A stretch of DNA of 16,829 bases, from assembly GCA_902766115.1 (NCBI GenBank), contig CACXCL010000047.1:1-16829 (forward strand). Reading direction: 5' to 3'. The notes under the pieces are model-generated. The model had not been told where the DNA came from, did not search any database, and worked only from the letters and a program-made list of their open reading frames with translations. This document shows, piece after piece, positions 6,386-14,218 of the stretch (positions are counted from its first letter, which is position 1; every line of letters starts with the position of its first letter). Source of the DNA: an uncultured Ruminococcus sp. (GTDB lineage: Bacteria > Bacillota > Clostridia > Oscillospirales > CAG-272). The position numbers and the translations under genes are program-made.

Positions 6386-9133
6386 ATGAAAAAACTTTTC
6401 TCCTTCATTCTGGCGGCTCTGATGCTCGCCTTCGCCGCGGCGACGGCGTCCGCAGGCGGCTCGCCTTTCTCCGACGTCAAGGAAAGCCGGTGGAGCTACG
6501 ACTCCGTTCTGTACGCCTATGAGAACGGATACATGGACGGCGTGGGAGGCGGGAGGTTCGACCCCGCCGGGACCATGACCCGCGGAATGGTAGTCACGGT
6601 CCTGTGGAGAATGGAAGGCAAGCCCGACGTGACATTCAGAAACGACTTCACCGACGTGAAGGTCGGCAAATACTATTCCTCCGCCGTGATCTGGGCGAAG
6701 GACCAAAAGATCGTAAACGGCATGTCGGAGGGGAAATTCGTCCCCGCCGGCAAGATAACGCGCGAACAGCTCGCCGCCATGCTTTACCGGTTTGCGGAGT
6801 ACAGACGGTACGACGTCACGCCTGACGGCGACCTCTCCGTATTCCCGGACGCGGCCGACGCGCACAGCTACGCGAAGACCGCGCTGGCATGGGCGACGGG
6901 CAAAGGGCTCATCGGCGGCGTGAAATCGGGAGACGTGAACCTTCTGGATCCCCGGGGATACGCCACAAGAGAGCAGTTCGCCGCGATCCTGCTGAGATTT
7001 GACGGCGCGTTCGCGGAGGAGCCCCTCGAATACAACGAGCCGCAGGTAATGAGCCGCTATACCGAGAAAGAATATCCGCTCGTCACCGACGCGGACGTTT
7101 TCGTCGCCCCGGACGGCGACGACGGGAATCCCGGCACGGCGGAGGCTCCCGTCGCCACGTGGAGCAAAGCCGCAGAGCTTGCCCGCGCCGTGAAAGAAAC
7201 AAAACCCTCCGGCGACGTCGTCGTCGCGTTCAAAGCCGGAGAATACGGACCCCTTTCCGTCAGCCTCACCGGAGAGGATTCCGGCACGGAGGATCAGCGC
7301 ATCGTCTACTGCAGATACGGCGACGGAGACGTGATCTTCAACAACGGATTTGACGTCGCCCCGGAGGAGTTCGCGGAAATTTCCGGGGAGGAAGAGACGT
7401 ATTTTCAGGATAAGGCGGCCGAAAAAGTAAAAAAGAAGGACGTCTCGTCCCTCCTCACCGTGTCCCCTGACGACGTGGTCATCTTCACGGACAGCGGCTT
7501 TCTCTGCGAGGCGCGGTTCCCCAACAAATACGCCGACGGGACCGATCAGCTTTTCGACGAAGCGGCGTCCACGGTGGGTATCGACTCGTTCGTTCTCCAT
7601 CACAACGTCCTCGAGAGACACATCAAGACGTATCATACCCTGGCGGGAATGAAGGTGTACGGCTATCTCGTCCGCGGATATCAGAAGCACCTTCTGAAGG
7701 TGGCGTCCTACGACCCCGAAAACAAGATCATCCTCATCGCGGACCCGGAGACCGGCGACTACTACGGCCACCTGAATCCGGACAAGGACGACTGCAGCAT
7801 GTGCTTCGTCAACGTCTCCGAGGAGCTGGACGCCCCGGGCGAATACTGGATCGATCCCGAGACGAAGATCCTTTACGTTTACGACCCGCAGGAGACGCTC
7901 CACGTCCCCATGGGCGGGACGATGATAGAGATGGACCGGGCAAGCGACGTCACCATCCGGGGACTCACCTTCCTCAACACGGCAGGCAGGTTCATCGACG
8001 AGACGCTGGGTCACGGGATCACGGTGGAGAGGTGCCGGTTTTCCGGCGCCGCCGCCAACGAGGGACTCATGTTCCGCGATTCCGAGGTCGGCGTGCCGAA
8101 GGATTTAAAGTTCCTGTCAAACGAATTTGAGAACTTCTACGGCGCGGCGGTGAAGGTCAACGGCGAATGCGAGGGCGAACACCGCTTCGACAAGGAGACG
8201 AAGGTCGTCTTCGACAACAATCTGGTGCGGGGGACCAATCTGGTCTATGACTCGTACAACGGCGTCGACATGAGGAGCTGCTCGAACCTCACCTTCACCC
8301 ACAACCGCTTCGAGGACTGCTCCCGGGGCGCCATATCCTTCAGCCGGTCCTACGACGTGCTGGTGGAGTACAACGATTTCGACTCCGTGATGAAGAACTC
8401 CATGGACGGCGGCGTCCTCTACGCCGACTGGAGCGCGGACGGCAGGAATCTGCTGGTGACGCACAACTATTTCGGTCCGGCGACCACGGAGGGCATCGGC
8501 AAGTACGGCTTCTACGTGGACGACTACACCTGCGGCGCGGAGGTGTGCTTCAACCTGTTTTACAACACGGGAAACAGCGACGTGATGGTCCACGACGGGC
8601 GCGACTGCAAGATCCACGACAACGTCAGCGTCACGACCCAGGAACACAGCGGCGGGTTCTCCGTCATCAGCGCCCGGTCCGACCTTGAGGAAAACATCGG
8701 TGAGATCACATGGGAAGAAGGTCGGGACTCCGTATGGAGCGACTACCCGTACGAAATAGTCTGGAAGGCGCAGTCTGTCTGGGAGGAGTTTTTCTCCAAC
8801 GTCGAAAAATACGAAAACTACAGGGGCGCCATCCTGGAGAGGTGGCCTGAGATCCTGAACTACCACATCAATTTCAAAGACCGGGACGACCCGAACTTTC
8901 TCTTCAACAGCGTGAACGACGTGAGGGACAACGTGTTTATCAACAATAAAGCCGAGGCCTTCGACGTGTCGGACGAGGAGATCGTGAGGGAATACACGCC
9001 CGTGACGGGACAGCGGGGGTACTATCTGACTGAAAATCCGCTGTTCGTCGATCCGACTCACGGAGACTACAGGCTCCGCGACGGCGCGGAGGGCTTCCCC
9101 GATATCGAATTTGAGAAGATAGGGAGATATTAA
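6386..9133 (+). CDS. Secreted S-layer-homology, parallel beta-helix surface protein
   Basis: 915-aa predicted cell-wall-attached protein. The N-terminus is a Sec signal peptide (MKKLFSFILAALMLAF, cleavage after ASA near residue 23). Three SLH domains follow at about 27-78, 88-140 and 150-207, with TMTRGM, KITREQ and YATREQ in the usual ITRE position; these normally bind pyruvylated wall polysaccharide. From about 236 a VFVAPDGDDGNPGT entry motif, typical of pectate-lyase-like or GH141-like helices, opens a right-handed parallel beta-helix, with clear repeats at about 522-760. The end NPLFVDPTHGDYRL is typical of such proteins. Polysaccharide binding or cleavage is likely, but the substrate is unknown. 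An in-frame ATG at 6341 exists, but GAAAGGA at 6371-6377 and the signal peptide select 6386. No convincing promoter was seen between 6319 and 6385. Confidence 0.9.
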   Translation: MKKLFSFILAALMLAFAAATASAGGSPFSDVKESRWSYDSVLYAYENGYMDGVGGGRFDPAGTMTRGMVVTVLWRMEGKPDVTFRNDFTDVKVGKYYSSAVIWAKDQKIVNGMSEGKFVPAGKITREQLAAMLYRFAEYRRYDVTPDGDLSVFPDAADAHSYAKTALAWATGKGLIGGVKSGDVNLLDPRGYATREQFAAILLRFDGAFAEEPLEYNEPQVMSRYTEKEYPLVTDADVFVAPDGDDGNPGTAEAPVATWSKAAELARAVKETKPSGDVVVAFKAGEYGPLSVSLTGEDSGTEDQRIVYCRYGDGDVIFNNGFDVAPEEFAEISGEEETYFQDKAAEKVKKKDVSSLLTVSPDDVVIFTDSGFLCEARFPNKYADGTDQLFDEAASTVGIDSFVLHHNVLERHIKTYHTLAGMKVYGYLVRGYQKHLLKVASYDPENKIILIADPETGDYYGHLNPDKDDCSMCFVNVSEELDAPGEYWIDPETKILYVYDPQETLHVPMGGTMIEMDRASDVTIRGLTFLNTAGRFIDETLGHGITVERCRFSGAAANEGLMFRDSEVGVPKDLKFLSNEFENFYGAAVKVNGECEGEHRFDKETKVVFDNNLVRGTNLVYDSYNGVDMRSCSNLTFTHNRFEDCSRGAISFSRSYDVLVEYNDFDSVMKNSMDGGVLYADWSADGRNLLVTHNYFGPATTEGIGKYGFYVDDYTCGAEVCFNLFYNTGNSDVMVHDGRDCKIHDNVSVTTQEHSGGFSVISARSDLEENIGEITWEEGRDSVWSDYPYEIVWKAQSVWEEFFSNVEKYENYRGAILERWPEILNYHINFKDRDDPNFLFNSVNDVRDNVFINNKAEAFDVSDEEIVREYTPVTGQRGYYLTENPLFVDPTHGDYRLRDGAEGFPDIEFEKIGRY

Positions 9134-9208
9134 AGCCGCCTCTCGTGCGGCGGAGCCGTTTCGCCGAAAAAAGACCGCGGGGCAAAGTACTCTTAAGGAA
9201 CGTATATA

Positions 9209-9254
9209 AAAACCGGCTGAAGTAAGGAGAAAAATCCTTATTTCAGCCGGTTTT
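9209..9254. terminator. Bidirectional terminator between convergent genes
   Basis: AAAACCGGCTGAA (9209-9221) pairs with TTCAGCCGGTTTT (9242-9254), and TAAGGA (9223-9228) pairs with TCCTTA (9235-9240). One G-T position lies between the two stems and the loop is GAAAAA. The rightward transcript ends in TTTT and the leftward one in TTTTTATATA, so it can serve the SLH gene and the leftward DUF6935-type gene. A weaker GCCGC/GCGGC hairpin lies at about 9136-9152. Confidence 0.87.
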
Positions 9255-9281
9255 CTGTCGCAGATCGGTTGAGGCCGGGAA

Positions 9282-9386
9282 AAATGATGTTTGCCTCTCG
9301 CGCGCCGAAGGCGCACATCATGAGGCGAAGCCTCGCATCATGCCCGAAGGGCACATCATGTTCCGCGCAAGCGGAACGCATCATTT
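9282..9386. repeat. Compound palindromic element: four hairpins separated by CATCATG
   Basis: A 105-bp non-coding element bounded by AAATGATG (9282-9289) and its inverse CATCATTT (9379-9386). Inside are GCGCC-GAA-GGCGC (9302-9314), GAGGC-GAA-GCCTC (9322-9334), TGCCC-GAA-GGGCA (9341-9353) and GTTCCGC-GCAA-GCGGAAC (9360-9377). CATCATG separates the units at 9316, 9336 and 9354. Stem sequences differ while spacers and loops are conserved, so base pairing rather than sequence seems to be maintained. It falls in the 3' end of the leftward DUF6935-type transcript, before the shared terminator. It resembles interspersed palindromic or MITE-like repeats; its function is unknown. Confidence 0.8.
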
Positions 9387-9389
9387 ATT

Positions 9390-9953
9390 TCACGCCCAGG
9401 GATTGGTGGACTCCGGCGGGCGGACGTCGGAGAGCAGGAACTGATCCCACAGATACCACTTGCCGTCCTTGGCGTTCCTCAGCGTCACGTATCTGGCGGA
9501 ATCGGCGCCGCCGGACCGGATGAACAGCTTAAGATATCCGGCGTTCTCACGGGAGTACGGATTCTCGCTGACCGTCACGGTGTACGGGGACGCCGGGGCG
9601 TAGTCGTTCTGCGGCGTGGCTCCGTTGAAGTAAGACCTCATCAGGTAGTCCTTGCCGTCCATGAAGCGGTCGTTGATGAACTGCTTGTCGACTCCGCTGA
9701 GCGGTCTCGGTCCGCGCAGGAAATCAAGAGCCGAGTAGCAAAGCTCCCGGTCCTTCGGATAGAAGCTCAGCGCGACCACGGTCAGCGCCGCGGTGTCATA
9801 GGGCGAGGCGAGGGTCGCCTGAGGCAGTCCTTTGAACGAATCGAGGTTTTCCGGCATGTTCGGGAAAACGATGTCGAAGCTCTTGTTCGACCCTGTGACA
9901 ATTTTGGCGCCTCCGCCGTTGAATACCTTTTTCAGAGTATCGAGAAATCCCAT
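9390..9953 (-). CDS. DUF6935-type protein of unknown function
   Basis: 187-aa soluble protein with no signal peptide or membrane segment. I recognise the layout of the clostridial DUF6935 family from memory: an MPENLDSFKGLP region, then SPYDTAALTVVALSFYP (about 50-66), LDFLRGPRPLSGVDKQFINDRF, NDYAPASPYTVTVSENPY, a KLFIRSGGADSARYVTLR strand, and a closing WYLWDQFLLSDVRPPESTNPWA region near the C-terminus. No catalytic motif is evident, and the family has no function known to me. The start at 9953 is supported by AAAGGA about 10 nt upstream and a near-perfect promoter at 10031-10059. It is monocistronic, divergent from hisZ and convergent with the SLH gene. The link with histidine biosynthesis is probably only positional. 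Confidence 0.8.
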   Translation of the reverse strand: MGFLDTLKKVFNGGGAKIVTGSNKSFDIVFPNMPENLDSFKGLPQATLASPYDTAALTVVALSFYPKDRELCYSALDFLRGPRPLSGVDKQFINDRFMDGKDYLMRSYFNGATPQNDYAPASPYTVTVSENPYSRENAGYLKLFIRSGGADSARYVTLRNAKDGKWYLWDQFLLSDVRPPESTNPWA

Positions 9954-10030
9954 GTCAAAATCGTCCTTTCATCATATCGACGGTGCGGTCGCGCCTCCTC
10001 ATAAGGCGAAAGTCCGCCCGTCACGTCCTA

Positions 10031-10059
10031 ATTATACATCATTTTCCATAATCGTTCAA
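10031..10059 (-). promoter_or_regulatory. Housekeeping sigma promoter for the DUF6935-type gene
   Basis: On the minus strand, TTGAAC (10054-10059), a 17-bp spacer and a perfect TATAAT (10031-10036). The leader to the ATG is about 70 nt and contains small GC-rich stems with no clear regulatory fold. Confidence 0.82.
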
Positions 10060-10109
10060 CACTTCCCGCGAAAGATGTGATGCAAATCGTAAAAATTATA
10101 AAAAAGCCG

Positions 10110-10138
10110 TTGACTTTACCGTGCTAAAGTGGTAAAAT
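10110..10138 (+). promoter_or_regulatory. Promoter of the his operon
   Basis: TTGACT (10110-10115), a 17-bp spacer and TAAAAT (10133-10138) preceded by TGG (extended -10). Transcription should start near 10145, giving a 55-nt leader before hisZ. It is back to back with the DUF6935-type promoter, with the two -35 boxes 50 bp apart, so one regulator could affect both. Confidence 0.82.
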
Positions 10139-10157
10139 GTTCGCATCATGGAAAACA

Positions 10158-10184
10158 GCCCGTTCCGGATCATTCAGAACGGGC
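10158..10184 (+). promoter_or_regulatory. hisZ leader hairpin
   Basis: GCCCGTTC (10158-10165) and GAACGGGC (10177-10184) form a perfect 8-bp stem with an 11-nt loop, ending a few bases before the AAAAGGAG ribosome site of hisZ. No T tract follows, so it is not a terminator. It could affect ribosome access or mRNA stability. The leader is too short to hold a complete T-box. Confidence 0.55.
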
Positions 10185-10199
10185 GAAAAGGAGATAAAA

Positions 10200-11174
10200 A
10201 TGGATCTTTCCCAGAAAGTCCGGCTTTCCGCCGCGGAGGCCGCCGTGTTCTCGCTCAGGAGTCTGTACGAGAGCCGCGGCTACGGCAGGTTCAAGGTCAG
10301 CAAATTCGAGGAATACGACTTTTACGCCTCGTGCAAGTCTTTTCTGATGTCTGAGAACGTGCTGACATTCACCGACAGCACCGGGCGCCTTATGGCGCTG
10401 AAGCCCGACATCACTCTGTCCATCGTGCGGAGCGTCGGCGCGTCGGGCGAGAAGCCGAAGAAGGTATACTACAACGAGTCGGTCTTCCGGGATTCCGGCG
10501 ACGGAAACGGCTTCCGCGAGATAACCCAGACCGGGCTCGAGCGGGTGGGCGACGTCGACGCCGCCGCCGTCTGCGAGGCGGCGGAGCTTGCGTGCATGAG
10601 CCTCGAGCTGCTCAGGGGGTCCCGCCCCGCGGTGCTGGATCTGAGTCACGTGGGCGTGGTGTCCGCCATCCTCGACAGCGAGGGCGCGGGCGAGGCGGTC
10701 CGGGAGGCTGTGGCGTCCCTTATGGGCGACAAGAACGCGGGCGAGCTCTCGCGTCTCGCCGCCGGAACGGGGATCTCCCCCCGGGGAGCCGAAAGGCTCG
10801 CCGGACTCGCGACGCTCTACGGAAGACCGGACGAGGTGCGGGACGAGCTTTACGCCGCGGCGGGGGACGTCCCCGGATGCGCGCCGGCGCTGGACGAGCT
10901 CTATTCCGTCGCCGCGTCCCTGCCGGAGGAGCTGAAAAACATGCTCCGCTTCGACTTTTCCGCTGCGGGCGACATGAAGTACTACACCGGCGCGGTGTTC
11001 CGCGGATACATCGACGGGATCCCGCGCGCCGTCCTCTCCGGCGGCAGATACGGGGGACTTCTTCCCGAATACGGCGCTCACGACGGCATCGGGTTCGCCA
11101 TCCTGACGGATCTGCTGGAGGACCGGGGCGGCGGTCGCGGCGCGACTCTCGTCTTCGACGGCGCGGAGGTATGA
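10200..11174 (+). CDS. hisZ: ATP phosphoribosyltransferase regulatory subunit HisZ
   Basis: 324-aa paralogue of the histidyl-tRNA synthetase catalytic core with no aminoacylation role. It binds short HisG to form the hetero-octameric first enzyme of histidine synthesis and carries feedback control by histidine. Class II motif 2 is visible at about 90-115 (YYNESVFR, then EITQTGLERVG). The HisRS-like YYTGAVFRGY begins at 261 and is followed by SGGRYGGLL. The protein lacks the anticodon-binding domain of true HisRS, as its length shows. AAAAGGAG just upstream fixes the ATG at 10200; an in-frame ATG at 10137 lies inside the -10 box, before the transcript begins, and is discounted. hisG follows by overlap, as expected for HisZ/short HisG operons. 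Confidence 0.93.
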   Translation: MDLSQKVRLSAAEAAVFSLRSLYESRGYGRFKVSKFEEYDFYASCKSFLMSENVLTFTDSTGRLMALKPDITLSIVRSVGASGEKPKKVYYNESVFRDSGDGNGFREITQTGLERVGDVDAAAVCEAAELACMSLELLRGSRPAVLDLSHVGVVSAILDSEGAGEAVREAVASLMGDKNAGELSRLAAGTGISPRGAERLAGLATLYGRPDEVRDELYAAAGDVPGCAPALDELYSVAASLPEELKNMLRFDFSAAGDMKYYTGAVFRGYIDGIPRAVLSGGRYGGLLPEYGAHDGIGFAILTDLLEDRGGGRGATLVFDGAEV

Positions 11175-11176
11175 TG

Positions 11177-11827
11177 ATGAAAGATATGATAAACGTGGCT
11201 CTCCCCAAGGGGAGGCTGGGAGAGAAGGTCTATTCTCTCTTTGAGTCGGCGGGGTACGCCTGCCCCGCGGTGCTGGACCCGGGCCGCCGTCTTCTCTTCG
11301 AGAACGAAGACGCGGGCGTCCGCTATTTCTGGGTCAAGCCCTCGGACGTGCCCATCTACGTGGAGCGCGGAGTCGCCGACGCGGGCGTGGCGGGCAAGGA
11401 CGTGCTTCTTGAGAGCCGCCCGGACGTATACGAGCTGTGCGATCTCATGCTGGGCAGGTGCCGGATGGCGGTGGCGGCGAAGGAAGGCTTCGTCGACGAC
11501 GCTTCCCGCCCCCTGCGGGTGGCGACCAAGTTCCCGGTCATCGCCCGGGAGTACTACGCCTCCCGGAGCCGGGAGATCGATATAATAAAGCTGAACGGCT
11601 CCATCGAGATCGCCCCGCTGCTGGGGCTGTCCGATGTTATCGTGGACATCGTGGAGACGGGCAAGACCCTCGCCGAGAACGGACTTGTGCCATTTGAGAC
11701 GGTAGTCGGGATCTCGGCGCGTCTCATATCGAACAAGTCAAGCTATAAATTCAAAAGCCGCGCCATCCGCGAGATGGAGGAAAAGATCCACCGGGAGGCG
11801 GCGAAAAAGGAGGACGGTCTGAGATGA
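11177..11827 (+). CDS. hisG: ATP phosphoribosyltransferase catalytic subunit HisG, short form
   Basis: Catalyses ATP plus PRPP to phosphoribosyl-ATP, the committed step of histidine synthesis. At about 216 aa it is the short form, which lacks the C-terminal regulatory domain and depends on HisZ, encoded just upstream. The N-terminus INVALPKGRLG is diagnostic, and EIAPLLGLSDVIVDIVETGKTL is the PRPP-binding region. Three tandem ATGs (11171, 11174, 11177) follow GGAGG (11165-11169). The third gives a 7-nt spacing and is preferred; the first would overlap the hisZ stop as ATGA, so translational coupling is likely whichever is used. The stop overlaps the hisD start as ATGA. Confidence 0.93.
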   Translation: MKDMINVALPKGRLGEKVYSLFESAGYACPAVLDPGRRLLFENEDAGVRYFWVKPSDVPIYVERGVADAGVAGKDVLLESRPDVYELCDLMLGRCRMAVAAKEGFVDDASRPLRVATKFPVIAREYYASRSREIDIIKLNGSIEIAPLLGLSDVIVDIVETGKTLAENGLVPFETVVGISARLISNKSSYKFKSRAIREMEEKIHREAAKKEDGLR

Positions 11828-13113
11828 TAAGGATATTTACCGATCCCGCCGAGGCGCTCCGCCGGGACCAGGCGGCAGAGGCGAGATTTGACGAGATAAG
11901 AGAGGCCGTTTCCGCCATCATCGCCGACGTGCGGGAGAGAGGCGACACGGCTCTGATCGAGTACGCGAAAAAGTTCGATAAAGCCGACCTTGACTCCGTG
12001 GAGGTCCCCCGGGACGAGATCGACGGAGCGGAGGAAAAATGTCCGCCGGACCTCATCCGCATCATGAAAAAAGCGGCGGCGGCCATCCGCGACTTCCACA
12101 GCCGTCAGATACGTCAGTCCTTCGTGATAAACGAAAAGGCGGGCGTCGTCCTCGGGCAGAAGATCACCCCCATCGAAAAGGTGGGGCTCTACGTGCCCGG
12201 CGGCACGGCGTCGTATCCATCGTCGGTGCTCATGAACTGCGTCCCGGCGAAGCTCGCCGGATGCTCCGAGATCGTCATGGTCTCGCCCCCCTCCGCGGGA
12301 GGGACCGTAAGCCCCGTCATTCTCGCCGCGGCGAAGATTGCCGGAGTGGACCGGGTCTTCCGGGCGGGCGGTGCACAGGCTGTGGCTGCGCTGGCGTACG
12401 GCACGGAGACCGTGCCGAAGGTAGACAAGATCGTCGGTCCAGGCAACGCGTACGTGGCAGAGGCGAAAAGGCAGGTGTTCGGCAGAGTCGCCATCGACAT
12501 GATCGCCGGACCCAGCGAGATCCTTGTTATAGCCGACGGGGGCTCCGACCCCGCCGTGGTGGCGGCGGACATGCTGTCCCAGGCTGAGCACGACAAAATG
12601 GCGTCGGCGGTGCTCCTCACCGACAGCGGGGAGCTGGCGGAAGCGGTGCGGGACGAGATCGAGCGGCAGCTCTCCTCTCTCCCGAGGAAGGAGATCGCCC
12701 GGGCGTCCGTCGACAACAGAGGCAGGATAGTGATCCTGCCGGATATCCCCTCCTGCGCGGCGCTCGCCAACACCATCGCTCCGGAGCACCTGGAGCTTTT
12801 CGTCGACGATCCCTTCGCCGTGCTGGACCTGATCCGCAACGCCGGAAGCATCTTTATGGGGCGCAACTGCCCCGAAGCGCTGGGCGACTACCTGGCGGGA
12901 CCGAACCACACCCTTCCCACAAGCGGAACGGCGAGGTTTTCCAGCCCCCTGTCCGTGGACGATTTCATCAAGAAGACCCAGTTCACCTACTACACCGCCG
13001 ACGCCCTCGCGAAAGAGGCGGACGACATCGCCGCCTTCGCCCGGGCGGAGGGGCTCGAGGCGCACGCCCGATCCGCCCTCTCCAGAAGAAAAAAGGAGAT
13101 TTCCGAAAAATGA
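11824..13113 (+). CDS. hisD: Histidinol dehydrogenase HisD
   Basis: Zinc- and NAD-dependent enzyme for the last two steps, L-histidinol to L-histidine. 429 aa, full length for the family. The zinc ligands known from E. coli HisD map to Q253 and H256 (QAEHD), D355 (GDYLAGPNH) and H414 (EAHARS). The catalytic Glu-His pair is E321-H322 in APEHLELF. Other signatures are VGLYVPGGTASYPSSVLM and GPGNAYVAEAKRQVFG. The start overlaps the hisG stop by ATGA, and the end overlaps hisC the same way, so it is an internal, translationally coupled operon gene. Confidence 0.97.
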   Translation: MIRIFTDPAEALRRDQAAEARFDEIREAVSAIIADVRERGDTALIEYAKKFDKADLDSVEVPRDEIDGAEEKCPPDLIRIMKKAAAAIRDFHSRQIRQSFVINEKAGVVLGQKITPIEKVGLYVPGGTASYPSSVLMNCVPAKLAGCSEIVMVSPPSAGGTVSPVILAAAKIAGVDRVFRAGGAQAVAALAYGTETVPKVDKIVGPGNAYVAEAKRQVFGRVAIDMIAGPSEILVIADGGSDPAVVAADMLSQAEHDKMASAVLLTDSGELAEAVRDEIERQLSSLPRKEIARASVDNRGRIVILPDIPSCAALANTIAPEHLELFVDDPFAVLDLIRNAGSIFMGRNCPEALGDYLAGPNHTLPTSGTARFSSPLSVDDFIKKTQFTYYTADALAKEADDIAAFARAEGLEAHARSALSRRKKEISEK

Positions 13114-14189
13114 GCATTTTTCTCAGCGAAAAATACCGCTCGCTCAAGGCGTACGTGCCGGGGGAACAGCCGCGGGACAGAAAGTATCTGAAGCTCAACA
13201 CCAACGAATCCCCGTTCCCGCCGTCTCCCGCGGTGGCGGAAGCGGTGGCGGGATGCGTCGGCGATCTGAACCTCTACCCCGACCCGGAGTACCTGTCCCT
13301 GAGGAGCGCGCTGGCGGAGTTCCACGGCGTGACTTCTGACATGGTAACGGTGGGCGCCGGCTCCGACGAGATACTGGACTGGTGCTTCCGCGCGTTCTTC
13401 ACCGACCGCGGCGCGGCTTTCCCGGACGTGACCTACGGATTTTACAAGGTCTGGGCGGACCTTTACTCCATCCCTTACGAGACCTTCCCCCTGATGGACG
13501 ATTTTTCAATTGACCCCGCGGACTACGAGAACACCTCCCGCGCCGTGGTGATCCCCGATCCCAACGCCCCCACCGGCGTCCGCCTCGGCAGCGCGGCGGT
13601 GGAGCGCATACTTCGCGCCGATCCGGGACGGGTGGTCGTGATCGACGAGGCGTACGCGGACTTCGCCTCGGGGGACTGCGTTCCCCTGACGAAAAAGTAC
13701 GATAATCTCGTGGTTGTGCGCACCTTTTCAAAGTCCCGCTCCCTGGCGGGCGGGCGCGCGGGATACTGTATCGCCTCCCCGGAGCTGATCCGGGATATCG
13801 ACCTGCTGAGATTTTCGTCCAATCCGTACAACCTGAGCCGCATGACGGCGGCGGCGGCGGAGGCGGCTCTCTCCGACAACGGGTATTTTGAGGAAAACGT
13901 GAAAAAAATATGCGACACCCGGGAGATTACGAAAGAGGCGTTGAGAAATGCCGGCTTTGAGGTCACGGATTCCGAGGCGAATTTCCTCTTCGTGCGCAAG
14001 GCGGGCGTCTCCGGCGCGGCGATCGAGAGCGAACTGCGGAGGCGGGGCGTTCTGGTCCGCCGTTTCGACGGGCCGAGGACAGGCGACTTCCTCCGGGTCA
14101 CCGTGGGAGAGGCGTCCGATATGAAAAGATTCGTCTCCGAGATCGCATCAGCCGCAAAAACGGTTGCGGAAACCGGAAATTTGGTGTAA
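13110..14189 (+). CDS. hisC: Histidinol-phosphate aminotransferase HisC
   Basis: PLP-dependent class I/II aminotransferase, 359 aa, converting imidazole acetol phosphate and glutamate to histidinol phosphate. The PLP lysine is K208 in TFSKSRSLAGGRAGY. Other family motifs are LNTNESPFPPSP near the N-terminus, LYPDPEYLSLRSALA, VIPDPNAPTG and VIDEAYADFA. The ATG overlaps the hisD stop (ATGA). The stop at 14187-14189 lies inside the -10 element of an internal promoter. HisC-like enzymes can also act on aromatic amino acids, but the operon context points to histidine. Confidence 0.95.
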   Translation: MSIFLSEKYRSLKAYVPGEQPRDRKYLKLNTNESPFPPSPAVAEAVAGCVGDLNLYPDPEYLSLRSALAEFHGVTSDMVTVGAGSDEILDWCFRAFFTDRGAAFPDVTYGFYKVWADLYSIPYETFPLMDDFSIDPADYENTSRAVVIPDPNAPTGVRLGSAAVERILRADPGRVVVIDEAYADFASGDCVPLTKKYDNLVVVRTFSKSRSLAGGRAGYCIASPELIRDIDLLRFSSNPYNLSRMTAAAAEAALSDNGYFEENVKKICDTREITKEALRNAGFEVTDSEANFLFVRKAGVSGAAIESELRRRGVLVRRFDGPRTGDFLRVTVGEASDMKRFVSEIASAAKTVAETGNLV

Positions 14190-14192
14190 AAT
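14164..14192 (+). promoter_or_regulatory. Internal promoter between hisC and hisB
   Basis: TTGCGG (14164-14169), a 17-bp spacer and TAAAAT (14187-14192). The -10 contains the hisC stop codon TAA. The -35 differs from consensus at two positions. It would give hisB-hisH-hisA-hisF a second transcript starting near 14199. Confidence 0.55.
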
Positions 14193-14218
14193 CTATTTGA
14201 GACAAAACCGATCGTGAG

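Noticed and set aside
5411..8014. Long antisense open frame (867 codons) across the isomerase and SLH genes
   Set aside because: It runs through two promoters or terminators and opposite two well-supported genes. Its translation is low-complexity V/R/G/H-rich, as expected opposite GC-rich third positions.
8117..9316. Antisense open frame opposite the SLH gene and the bidirectional terminator
   Set aside because: It is a compositional shadow that starts inside the hairpin array and has no recognisable domain.
9282..9386. CRISPR array interpretation of the CATCATG-punctuated region
   Set aside because: The repeated unit is only 7 bp, the intervals are palindromes of 11-18 bp, and no cas genes are nearby.
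10144..10196. CAT CAT ... CAT reading frame in the hisZ leader as a histidine attenuation peptide
   Set aside because: It has no start codon in frame after the predicted transcription start, no ribosome site and no terminator hairpin.
10148..10354. 68-codon frame overlapping the start of hisZ
   Set aside because: Its ATG lies at the very 5' end of the predicted transcript without a ribosome site, and the product is an R/Q-rich shadow of hisZ.
11743..13065. Antisense open frame (440 codons) opposite hisD
   Set aside because: It mirrors hisD codon structure and has no family features; hisD is unambiguous.
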